Assembly: GCA_965153455.1 (NCBI GenBank)
Contig: OZ234502.1
Coordinates: forward strand, 3,079,267-3,143,266
DNA: 64,000 bases
DNA from: Sphagnum compactum
Lineage: Eukaryota > Bryophyta > Sphagnopsida > Sphagnales
Direction of reading: 5' to 3'
A program made the position numbers and the translations under genes. Under the pieces are notes generated by a model. That model made no database searches, was not told the DNA's origin, and worked only from the letters and a program-made list of their open reading frames with translations. Below, piece after piece: positions 13,221 through 31,195 of the stretch (positions are counted from its first letter, which is position 1; every line of letters starts with the position of its first letter).

Positions 13221-13375
13221 ACACCACCACAGAAGAAGACGATGGCACATTCCCATCGTCTTTTTTTTCTTTGCAACACCACCACATAAGAAAACGATGG
13301 CACATTCCCATCGTCTTTTTTTTCTCTGCAACACCACCACAGAAGAAAACGATGGCACATTGCCATCGTTTTCTT
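13221..13375. repeat. Three 55-bp repeats, each carrying a short hairpin
   Basis: Each unit contains a CAACACCACCACA-type segment followed by an inverted repeat. The arms are GACGATGG/CCATCGTC at 13238-13260, AACGATGG/CCATCGTC at 13293-13315 and AACGATGGC/GCCATCGTT at 13348-13370. The spacing is exactly 55 bases. Between the hairpins lie T-rich runs. Confidence 0.85.
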
Positions 13376-13429
13376 TTTCTCAAACACAAAGAAGACAAAA
13401 CACACAAGAAAACAATAAAAAAAAACCAA

Positions 13430-14145
13430 GAGAAGGGAGGGAGCCTACTTTCAAGCTCCCGCTCTGCCCTCTCACTTTTGGTTCCCACTTCTGCCCTTTC
13501 GCTTTTGCACTTCCGTTTCAAGTGCTTTCTCGTGGCATCTTTTTTTTCTCAAGCAAAAGAAAAAAAAAAAAAACACAAAGAAAAAAAAACCATGAAGAAG
13601 AAAATATATGCAAAGAAAGGAAAGAGCTTACCTTCAAGCTTTCGCTCTACCCTCTCACTTTTGGTTCCCACTTCTTCCCTCCCACTTTTGCACTTCCATT
13701 TCAAGTGTTTTCTCCTGGCATCTTCTTCTTCTCAAATAGAAGAAACAAAAAAAAACCATAGAGAAGAAAAAATATGCAAAGAAGGGAGGGAGCTTACCTT
13801 CAAGCTCTCGCTGTGCCTTCTCACTTTTGGTTCCCACTTTTGCCCTCCTGCTTTTGCACTTCTGTTTCAAGCGCTTTCTCCTTGCATCTTCTTCTTTTCA
13901 GGCAAAAGAAAAGAAAAAAAACACAAAGAAAAAAAAAACCATAGAGAAGAAAAAAATCCAAAGAAGGGAAGGAGCTTACCTTCAAGCTCCCGCTTTACCT
14001 TCAAGCTCCCGCTTGTGCCCTTTCATTTCAAGCGTTTTCTCTTAGTATCTTCTTCTTCTCAAACATAAGAAAAAAAAGAAAAACACAAAGAAAAAAAAAA
14101 TCATAGAGAAGAGAAAAAATGCAAAGAAGGGAAGGAGCTTACCTT
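13430..14145 (-). repeat. Tandem array of exon-intron-like modules (period about 165-185 bp)
   Basis: Four units plus a leading partial one repeat along this stretch. Read on the minus strand, each has a long T-rich tract, an AG, about 100 bases of purine-rich sequence and then a good 5' splice consensus (AAG|GTAAGCTCC; plus-strand CTTAC near 13625, 13793, 13974 and 14136; the one near 13443 is GTAGGC). The exon-like part encodes a basic, repetitive peptide of the form KCKSERAEVGTKSERAEREL. I recognise no protein family. It may be a lineage-specific repeat that resembles exons by chance, a degenerate gene with a duplicated exon, or a non-coding RNA gene. Open frames on the plus strand through the same bases are shadows. 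Confidence 0.7.
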
Positions 14146-14973
14146 TCTTCTCTCACTTCTACCTTTGGGATGAAGAGCTCCTCTTGCTTTCTCCTCTCCA
14201 CATTCCTTCAACGTTGAACTCTCCACCTTCTTCAAGCCTTGTGTTTACGTCTTCTCGAATCTCTGTGCTATTCAAGCTTGGGAGCTCTATTGAGCTTTGG
14301 AAATGGAGTGAGCGGGAAATGAGGTGAGGGAAGTAGGAGGGGGGAAATAGGTAGGAGGGGAAAATTTTGGGGCAGAGAAGGGGGCTAAAAAAACCCCTGG
14401 GCAGGGGAAGAGGATGTGTTTTTGGTTCATCCCCAAAACGGCTTGAATGGCCTCATCCTGAACTGGTGCATTGGTGGTTGCTGGTTCACTCCAGCCGTCA
14501 AATCACTATATGCTATTGGTAGAACTGCTCTTAGTGCTTTCACCCTCAAACTATGTTGTGACAGATTTAGAATTTCAACTTTTAATTGTACACACGCGCC
14601 TTTCTCTTTCTCTCAAATCTCTAAGTTAATGGCCCTTGAGACTTTCTGTCCTATCATACTATCCAGACTCTTAGAAGTCTTATGGCTCCACTATGCAGTG
14701 TTAAATTTTCTGCGCACAGAAAGCACTCGCAGAAATTTTGTAGGGCAAGTTGAGGGCACCTAATATCCATCAATTTCACTCCTAGAAATTGGGAGGGATA
14801 TTATGTATGTGTACTCATTAAGGGTGGCAGGGAAATTATGCCTACCTATAGGTGTAAGAACCCTCTCACTATTGCAAGAGTAGCCATAAGAACCCTCCTA
14901 TTCATAGGCCTCATGATCTACATAAGTTTGATTTGATTCATGATAAATGTTGCCTCCTGCTTTGTGCTACATA
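14146..14973. other. Spacer upstream of the MITE; possible 5' region of the minus-strand module array
   Basis: On the minus strand, 14300 down to 14146 is purine-rich and runs directly into the first GTAAGCT donor-like site of the module array, so it could be a first exon. On the plus strand, 14416-14763 is open for 115 codons but starts at TTG and matches no family I recognise. The stretch 14320-14420 is G-rich. Confidence 0.35.
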
Positions 14974-15191
14974 ATAGTCACAAGCTACAATAGGTTTTAT
15001 TGGCCTGTTATTGTTGGGTACAGCTGGTAGTGGTCGAAAGAAATTAGGGCACTTTAGAAGGTGCCAGGTGTAGTGTAAAGCTCTCAGGTGAGGGACATTC
15101 CGAAAATAAGGGGTCCACAATTTTTTGTGAAACACTACCAGCTGTACCCTACAATAACAGGCTAATCAAACCTATTGTAGCTTGTGACTAT
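14974..15191. mobile_element. MITE-like hairpin with 58-bp terminal inverted repeats
   Basis: The left arm (14974-15031) begins ATAGTCACAAGCTACAATAG, and the right arm (about 15133-15191) ends with its reverse complement, CTATTGTAGCTTGTGACTAT. The arms match over about 58 bases with only a few mismatches and enclose about 100 bases of unrelated sequence. No coding capacity is present. Size and structure fit a MITE, but a hairpin RNA gene is not excluded. I cannot see a convincing target duplication. Confidence 0.8.
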
Positions 15192-15530
15192 GGATATATG
15201 TCTTACTCTAGGCGAGACGATAAAAAGTCCTAACTTCCACAGCCAAACAGTAAAACCCTGCGACAGAAACACACAGTTCTCCACAAGGCTGCATTGTCAG
15301 GCCCAGAAACAATACAAATACAGATCAGTTTTGCAATACAAATCTTTAATTGTCCTTCTATATTTATGGCTACATGCTGCAACACTAAGGACACTAAAGA
15401 CCCCCTAACGAGCTGTGTCCAGCGCTGGTTTAGGGCCTGGCCGTGCAGCCCTGCGGAGAACTGCGTTGTTCTTTTGCAGGGTTTGACTTTTTGACTGTAG
15501 GAGTTATTATATATTATAAAAGACGTCGGG
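15192..15530. promoter_or_regulatory. Spacer with a TATA-like box before the GC-richer island
   Basis: TATATTATAAAAG sits at about 15509-15521, just before a clear rise in GC content and an ATG at 15531. This arrangement resembles a core promoter reading rightwards with a start site within the next few tens of bases, but no protein downstream is recognisable. At about 15400 the word CCCCCTAACGAGCT is the reverse complement of a motif repeated at 18.2-18.4 kb. Confidence 0.35.
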
Positions 15531-16010
15531 ATGAAAAATGAAGCTTCCCTTGAATCCGTTCAGTCCGTCATCCTTCCCGTCGTCCCTCCGTCCGTCCCTC
15601 CGTCATCCATCGAAACAGACGTTCGGCCGTCCATGCAAATCGACACCCTGCAAGTTGACGCTGCAGCTTTCTGCCCACCAAGAATGGGAAACCAGGAATG
15701 GCCCTCCATCCTATATGTAATTTATGCACCGTCCAGCAAGCAAGCAACAAGCGTCGATTTGTATGGTTGGAAGAAGACGAGAAGCTCTGAAAGATTGGAA
15801 GAAGAAGAGCGAGATTGTACACGCTCCATCTTGAGTTCTCCAGGATTAGATAAAGAAGAAGACTCCTGGCAGGAAGCAAGTAACCATGTGGAAGAAGACC
15901 GCTGCCGGCGGAGTGCTGCTGCTGCTGTATGGATTTGTATGGTTGGAAGAAGACGAGAAGCTCTGAAAGATTGGAAGAAGAAGAGCGAGACTGTACACGC
16001 TCCATCTTGA
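15531..16010 (+). CDS. Hypothetical ORF, 159 codons, doubtful
   Basis: An ATG-started frame begins a few bases downstream of a TATA-like box. The N-terminal part is Ser/Pro-rich (from SVQSVILPVVPPSVPP) and the C-terminal half is charged (Trp-Lys/Arg-Glu rich). I recognise no domain, signal peptide or family. The C-terminal half spans a 176-bp tandem duplication; because 176 is not a multiple of three, the second unit is read in another frame, which argues against selection on the protein. It may be a leader or first exon of a transcript, or not coding at all. Confidence 0.2.
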   Translation: MKNEASLESVQSVILPVVPPSVPPSSIETDVRPSMQIDTLQVDAAAFCPPRMGNQEWPSILYVIYAPSSKQATSVDLYGWKKTRSSERLEEEERDCTRSILSSPGLDKEEDSWQEASNHVEEDRCRRSAAAAVWICMVGRRREALKDWKKKSETVHAPS

Positions 16011-16078
16011 GTTCTCCAGGATTAGAGAAAGAAGAAGACTCCTGGCAGGAAGGAAGTAACCATGTGGAAGAAGAGAGC
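15756..16078. repeat. 176-bp tandem duplication
   Basis: The segment starting GATTTGTATGGTTGGAAGAA at 15756 recurs at 15932 with only a few substitutions. It includes a GAAGAAGAGCGAGA stretch, CACGCTCCATCTTGAG and CTCCTGGCAGGAAG. A shorter third partial match (GCCGGCGGAGCTGTTGCTGC, then TATGGATTTGTGTGG) occurs near 16316-16355. Confidence 0.85.
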
Positions 16079-16101
16079 ATCTAGAAAGTAGATGATTGCG
16101 A

Positions 16102-16581
16102 ATGGCCAGTGCGGGAAGAGCATTGCCAAACTACAGGACACGGGAGATGTTGTACGTGCACTCAGGGTTAGAGAAACAGCAATGTAGTGCTTTTGTGCAG
16201 GATATTCAACTCATTCCGGGAGAAGCGCAAGTATTTTGTATTTGCAGCACGGACGCTGCTGCAGCTGCTCGCGATGAACTATTGCCTGCGACCACTACCA
16301 TAGCCGATCAGCGGGCCGGCGGAGCTGTTGCTGCTGTTGTATGGATTTGTGTGGCGCAGCAGACACATGGTCCGACTGTGGACAAAGGAAACGACGCAGG
16401 ACCACTACTACTTTCGACGCCTACAGTGCAACAGCACACACATCTTGTGAAAACACAACAAGATCAGCAAGTGCGCCCCGCCAACACGACCACAAGTGTT
16501 CCTGCGCAGGAGATGCAACCGGAGATCAATGGACCTTCTGAAGAAGCTCCACACAAGTTCATGCCATTCACTATTCGGTAG
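16102..16581 (+). CDS. Hypothetical ORF, 159 codons, doubtful
   Basis: The frame opens at an ATG (MASAGRALPNYR) and ends with a stop after HKFMPFTIR. Composition is rich in Ala, Thr and Gln, with a low-complexity Gln/Thr stretch towards the C-terminus. No domain or family is recognised. It lies in the same GC-richer island as the previous open frame, and no splice-consistent continuation is obvious. It could be an exon of an unrecognised gene or a chance open frame. Confidence 0.2.
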   Translation: MASAGRALPNYRTREMLYVHSGLEKQQCSAFVQDIQLIPGEAQVFCICSTDAAAAARDELLPATTTIADQRAGGAVAAVVWICVAQQTHGPTVDKGNDAGPLLLSTPTVQQHTHLVKTQQDQQVRPANTTTSVPAQEMQPEINGPSEEAPHKFMPFTIR

Positions 16582-17170
16582 TTAACTTTTTCCGTGCACT
16601 CTTCCAACCTCTCCTCTCTCTGGCCGGCTCTCTCGGTTCTCTCTGTCTCTCTCGCTCTGTCTCTCTCTGATGCGAGGCAATATCTATTCCCTTGAGCCTC
16701 AGGTCAGGTTTCCTCTGGCTTTCTGTCTCTCTGTGTGTGCTGTGTCGGTTTTGCCTTTTGATGCGTGCACATCTCTCAGATGAACAGGGTGCATGCACAA
16801 GGGTTGCAAGAATTGGCCTGTGATTTCGTTCTGTCTTTGCAGCCGACCTGTTCTTTTCTTTTTAGCGCGATTTAAAGATTCAATATGATCTTGTGCTTGG
16901 GAACCTTATAGGACAGCTTTGAAGTAGAGCTTGAGAAGAACACTGCGTCTGGTCTTCTTGCCTGCTGGCAAGATGAAAGGCATGTTTGAGATAGATGTAT
17001 GTGTCCTTGGTTACTCTCTGATGTTTCTTTTGTTCGGCTCACTAAGTACTCTCAGCTTCTTCGAGATGCTTGCTGGCCCGTGCTTTCCCATCTGCAGGGT
17101 GCACAGGACGGCGCCATAGTACTGCAGTTCTAACGAGACGTAGTATTGTTGCCTGTAATAGGGACATAAT
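16582..17170. other. Pyrimidine-rich then mixed sequence, no gene recognised
   Basis: From about 16600 to 16740 there is a CT-rich tract (repeated TCTCTCTG words) like those of plant 5' leaders. The following 400 bases keep balanced composition, but I find no protein match or splice-consistent exon. Confidence 0.3.
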
Positions 17171-18002
17171 CCTTTAGGTTCCGTCAGAGAGCAGAAGAAA
17201 GAGAAAAAAAACCATACTTGAAAAAAAAAAGGAGGTTTGTCTTCATCCATCCAAACAGAACAAATACATATTTTTAAAAGTGAAAAAACTAGAAAAAAAA
17301 AACAAAAAAACACTTTAACAATTAGAAACTTTTTGTAAACACTTAAACATGAAACAAAAAAGGGAAATACAGTAAAATAATCTTAAAAGAAAATAAAAAA
17401 ACAGATGAGAAAAAATAAGAAACAAAACAGAGAGCAAAAGAAAGAGAAAAAAAACCATACTTGAAACAAAAAATGAGGTTTGTCTTCTTTTTCCAAACTT
17501 CAAACCTGCATCTAATCAAACAAAAATAAAAAAGTTTTTTTAAAATATTTTATTATAAAACATATTAGAAAAACTAGAATTGTTTTGGAAAAGAAAATAG
17601 AAACTAAATAAATAAATAAATGCATAAAAATAGAAAAAAATGAAGATAGACAAAATAAGAATAGAAAAAATTAAAACATGAAACAAACATAAACAAAAAA
17701 AAGTAAAAACACAAAAACTATAAAAAAGGAATGGAAACAAATGAAACAAGGAAAGGGAAATACAGTAAAATCATTTTAAAAGAAAAAAAAATTACAAAAA
17801 AGAAGAAACCAAATAAAGAGTAGAAAATAAGAAAAAATAAAACTTATAATAAAAAAAAATACAAAAGTGAAAAAGAAACACTTTATTTTTATTATATAAA
17901 ATAATTAAAAAAACAGAAAACACATAAAAATAAAAAATAAAAAAGATAAAAGTTTTTTAAAAAAAACTAAAACATGAACCAAACATTGTTGAAATAACAC
18001 AC
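17171..18002. repeat. A-rich low-complexity stretch with a direct repeat
   Basis: The sequence is mostly A with AAAAAG/AAATAA words. A segment of about 65 bases with the words AAAGAGAAAAAAAACCATACTTG and GAGGTTTGTCTTC occurs at about 17185-17245 and again at about 17430-17490. It ends directly at a Helitron-type 3' terminus and may be the body of that element. Confidence 0.65.
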
Positions 18003-18031
18003 CTGTGCATTAGGCACGGGGTTCAAACTAG
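18003..18031 (+). mobile_element. Helitron 3' end (hairpin plus CTAG)
   Basis: A short hairpin (GTGC-ATTAG-GCAC) is followed about ten bases later by CTAG at 18028-18031. The whole stretch matches the 3' terminus at 31886-31916 (GTGCATTA.GCAC, then GGTTCA and ACTAG). This is the known architecture of Helitron 3' ends. The 5' end has not been found; the A-rich stretch to the left may be its interior. Confidence 0.65.
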
Positions 18032-19455
18032 GGTTTAGTTTAAATAGAAAAGAAATCACACGTAGCGTAGCATCTCAATCATAATAGAAAGAAAGAAAGA
18101 AAGAAAGAATCCATGACAGTGGTCAATACCGCATTCAATGCTTGGGAGATTCAGATTTCGAATCTGTTTAACTGCAGCAGCACTGAAAACACATAATGCG
18201 AGCAGAACTAAAATTATGAAGAACAAGAAAGAGCTCGTTAGGGGGTGTGTGCAAGAAGACAAGTAAAACATGCTCCGGAAAGAGCTCGTTAGGGGGTGTC
18301 TAATTTTATGCAGAACCATGCAGGGCCGAAAAATCTGTGCAAGAAGACAAATAAAACATGCTCCGGAAAGAGCTCGTTAGGGGGTGTCTAGGAGGCCACC
18401 TAAAACACAATGTAGAAAAATGGTAACAGAAGCCCTCAAAAATCATTTCATTTGGTCCCCCACCTCAACTGTAAGAATTTGAGGAAATTCCTATTTTTGT
18501 TGAGGAAGTGTGTGTATATCTAAATGCCAAGAAGATGCCATAATGGTGAAGGTACTAGGGTATCTGTAATGATTAGAAGCAACCAAAAATTTGTTGGGTT
18601 TTTCGATTTCAGTTTTTACCATGGTAGGCTATTACAACCTCTGAAGGTTCATGAACCAGCACTTACACTGGTACCTACACTTTCTTGAGTGAGGCCTTTC
18701 AGTGACCATATTTCACCCAGGTAATGTTAATTTCTACTCAGAGACTCTGATTTAATCATAGATCAAGATATTTACCATGGTTAAAAGCAACTACAAAAAA
18801 ACTGGAATTTGAATGTGTAGGGTAAAGCAAAAGGGCAAGAGTAAAATAACAGCCCACACAGGGGATACTCAAGGGCGAGCCCCATTTTGGTAATGCCCTT
18901 GCCTGAGTGCTTTACCTCATGTAAAGACTGCAGCAGAAACTCTTCAAAATGGACAAACCCTCCTGCAAAATGAAATGTTCCTACCATGGGTGCAGGATAA
19001 ATTCTGCTTATTACGAACCCTCCAAATACACAAGCAAATATCGGCTAGGTCTACAAGCGTAGGTGCCGGTTCGGCGACGGTGTAGGGTAGTTGAAAAGTT
19101 TGGAAAAGTTTGGAAAGCCGTGTATTTGGCAACATAACATAATATACAACGGTTCGGCGTAGTTGAAAAGTTTGGAAAGCCGTGTGGAGGTGTCTTTCTC
19201 CGACTGTTGTGCCTCAATTCTGGGGATATTTTTGACGGTTTCAAAGTGCATCGCTCCAACGTCCTTGCTACGTTTCGTAGTTAAATGAATACGTCGTCAA
19301 ACCAAAGTTGGAACTTGGTAGTATCAAACCCCTGACTGCAGAATGTTGGGTCATTGAGGTGCAGGCCGGAACTGCGTATGAGTGACAAAAGCTGAGTTCA
19401 CATATCCTTGCGTCTAGCAAGCGTCTTTGCAAGCGATCTCTTCCTTCCTTCAGTC
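18032..19455. other. Region upstream of receptor pseudogene A, with short direct repeats
   Basis: A word AAGAGCTCGTTAGGGGGTGT occurs three times (near 18229, 18279 and 18366), twice preceded by AAACATGCTCCGG. A (GAAA)n run lies near 18088-18108. A block with GTTCGGCG, then TAGTTGAAAAGTTTGG and AAAGCCGTGT occurs near 19068 and again near 19150. No exon is recognised; the right part should contain the promoter of the receptor gene. Confidence 0.5.
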
Positions 19456-28344
<8,889 letters not shown>

Positions 28345-29494
28345 AAAAAAGGTGGAACAATCAATAATTGTGATGTTATAACCATTGTACCACCATTGGT
28401 TCCAAGGATAAGGCTTCAAACCAAGACCTTGAAATTTTCTTATATATATGATAAAAATGTAATAAATTAATAGCCTAATAATTAATGGTTGAAAATCTTT
28501 CCAATAAATCAAATTTTTTAACTTCATGTCCTAATTTGCAATATAAAGAAGGTTTGGTAATTGGTCAAGTGCAACTAAAGATGCTATCAATTTAGATTGA
28601 TATGCTAATTGTGGATTTGTGAAGATTTTGAACTAAATAGTTATCTTGATGTTTGAAATTTTGAGCTTTGAGTAAGCTATGGGCCACTTAAATTCCTTTA
28701 TCCAAATTATTTTTTATAAAAATTAGATTAACCATTACACTTCAAAATCTATTTTAGTTTATATTCTTTCTAGATGGATACTAAGTATAAATCTTTATGA
28801 TGGTTGGTTAATTTTGTGTGTTCATAATGAAAAGAATGAATTAATGTGATAGTCAAACTTTGGAACATTGTGAATTTTAAGGAATTTTAAAAAGGTTATT
28901 AACAATGTGACTATTCACTTTTTTTCAATATATTAAACTCATAATGCATATAAACATTGATTTCCATCTATTTTCATTACGTGACTTAAATCTTTCCCTA
29001 CATTTGTGTAATGTTATGTACAACAGTATATTTGAATTCCTTACATTTGAGGATAATGAGTGTTTTTTCATATCTCAATTAGTTTCAAATTGAATATTAA
29101 TCTATTATTAATACTAATTCAGCTACTAACCTATTAATTGAACCTCCTAACAACTGATAATACCTTTTATTTTGAATACATACTAAGGTGGCAAGCGTTC
29201 CTAGGCTGATTTTGATTTAACTGGCAGCATTATTTCAAGGACCTCTTAAAATTGTAGCTAGTATACATAAATGCGGTGACACCCTCCCCCCCAAAAAAAT
29301 CACTTGTAACCAATTTTTTTTGTTAAAAGGGAACTTGCAATAGAATATTTTGTTTTCAAAAAACCATGTCACACCTTTTGACAATTTTTTCCCCAAAAAA
29401 ATAAAGCATCCAAGAGGCTCAATTGTTTTCACCACCTTTATATTGCATAGCTTTCGCCCAATTGTATTCTTGAAATTGTAAAGGAACAAGAAAA
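28345..29494. other. 3' flank of receptor pseudogene A
   Basis: AT-rich DNA shared with the flank of copy B (similar words to 48385-49320 and then 53400 onwards). No gene is recognised. Confidence 0.6.
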
Positions 29495-29640
29495 GATAAA
29501 GAGTTCTATACTTTTGTTTTGAAAGCTCAAAATGCACCCTCTCGATTTGAGGAGTGCCAAAAGTAAAAATAAAGACTTCTATACTTTTGTTTTGAAAGCT
29601 CAAAATGCACCCTTGCGATTTGAGGAGTGCCAAAGTTTGA
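29495..29640. repeat. 72-bp tandem duplication specific to block A
   Basis: TTCTATACTTTTGTTTTGAA followed by AGCTCAAAATGCACCCT and GATTTGAGGAGTGCC occurs twice, with period 72 (from about 29503 and 29575). Block B lacks both units: its sequence passes directly from GCCCAATTG to TTTGAG near 53775. Confidence 0.8.
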
Positions 29641-30588
29641 GTTTTTCAACACGACAGGCCAATGAAAGGTGGTCATTATAAAAGAAAGAAAGTCTTGTGT
29701 GCAATTCATCACCTTCCAAAATCCAGCACACAAAGCACTAACCTTTCCATGAAAATGGAACCTCAATTTTCCATGTTCAAGCCCTCTAGGTCAATGTCAT
29801 GATGTGAATGAAGATTGGTTTTGACATCACGTTTTCCAACTCTCAACGAACACAATTAACTCCAAGAGTTTAGAACCACTACTCCACTTGCTATAGCAAA
29901 CAACATCACCATGGGATTCTCAAAAATGGGTTCCTTCAATTAGCAATGGGAAAAATTCAAACTCTCTGGTGGCCCATAACAAATATTCATCAAGAAACCT
30001 TTTCAGGGAAAAAAAAAATGGCAATCTTGGGGGGTTGAATCCAAGAAACTAAAACTTTTACCTATGAAATGACCCATTTCTGGGCAGAAGACAACAACTC
30101 GCTATTAAAGCCATTTGTGGTTCTTGATGTCATTTGTGAGGGCAGATTTTGTAAGCTTTAGGGTGGACTCTGTTTGCATCATGAAGCATAAAATAATAAG
30201 CTGGATTAGAGAAATCTGCAAAGCAACCCTGTCTTTGGCCTCCTTTCAATTCGTAAACCCTCTCTTTGTGGTATCCATAAAGTAAGGAAATTTTATTAGA
30301 ATGAAATGCCGAAACTCAGTGCGAAATGCTGAATCTCAGCATTTAATGCACAAGGTTCGAGAGGAATTATATTAGCTGTACAGGTAGGAGCAATTGAAAA
30401 CTATGTAGCAGTAGTGGAGGCGCTCAGAAAAAAAGAAAGACAAGGTGAAACTCAGGAAACCCCCCTTGAATGCAGATGTACTTTTTTGCAGGTTTTTTCG
30501 AATCTCACCATGTGTATGACCAAACTTAGGGTACTGGTATTATCTTTTCCTGACTTTACGGATGTCTCTATTGTCTTACAGATTCTAA
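29641..30588. other. End of block A and a repeated fragment next to the Helitrons
   Basis: Block A similarity ends near 29997. From about 30310 to 30585 lies a fragment that reads VAVVEALRKKERQGETQ in one frame. It recurs in direct orientation at about 31213-31510 and inverted at about 30735-30870. I do not recognise this protein fragment. No intact gene is present. Confidence 0.55.
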
Positions 30589-30922
30589 TCTTATATATAA
30601 ATTCACTAAGTCTGTCTGTGACGGAGGTTTTGGGGGGTGGGGGAGGGAGAGGCCGGTGAAGCAGCGGGTGACAGGGCGTGGTCACTCCCCCCCCTTGAGT
30701 GTTAATGTAAAAGAAGAAGAAGAAGAAGAGCAACCACACCCTGTCTTTCTTTTCTTCCTAAGCGCCTCCACTGCTGCTACTTACATTTTCACTGCTCCTA
30801 CCGGCACAGCTACTATGATTCCCCTCGAACCTTGTGCATTAAATGCTCAGCATTTCGTACTGAGTTTCAGCATTTCATACTGAGATTTTATATCCAAAGC
30901 TGTTCCCATTAAGCAGAGCTCA

Positions 30923-31195
30923 GTGGTGAGAAGTACACGTGGTGTGGTGTTGGAGCTTTTAGAGGCCACAACAGAGAATGCAGGCTCTAAAGCAACTGCA
31001 TGTGGAAGACTTGCTGTCCTCACCATACATGCTGCTAAGGTGCACAGTGAGCAAGGAGTGCTAGCAGTCTTTCGTGTGCCTCCAGTGAAGGTGATACCAT
31101 TTGGTGCTATGGAAGAAGCTTTAGAAAGTAGCAATTCTCTAGAGACATTTCAAGCTCTTGTGGAGCAAGTTGAGATTGGTAACGGGCCAGGGGGG
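30923..31195 (+). pseudogene. Captured fragment of a phosphoglucan water dikinase (PWD/GWD3) gene
   Basis: The frame contains ATACGRLAVL, then HSEQGVLAVFRVP and VIPFGAMEEALE, which matches the stretch of plant PWD between its phosphohistidine region and its nucleotide-binding domain. PWD phosphorylates pre-phosphorylated starch at C3 of glucose in plastids; this piece of about 90 residues lacks both catalytic parts and is not functional. It appears intron-less here and sits inside Helitron ends, the usual result of Helitron gene capture. It begins and ends abruptly, the right end running into a G-run. The assignment rests on recalled family motifs, not a search. Confidence 0.7.

Noticed and set aside
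13021-14068. Long open frames on the plus strand (up to 294 codons)
   Set aside because: They start at TTG or inside repeats, read through 55-bp and 170-bp tandem repeats and poly-A tracts, and encode Phe/Ser/Lys strings with no family resemblance. The minus-strand exon-like reading explains the repeat better.
14416-14763. 115-codon open frame
   Set aside because: It begins at TTG, has no recognisable motif and lies between repeats; chance is the likely explanation.
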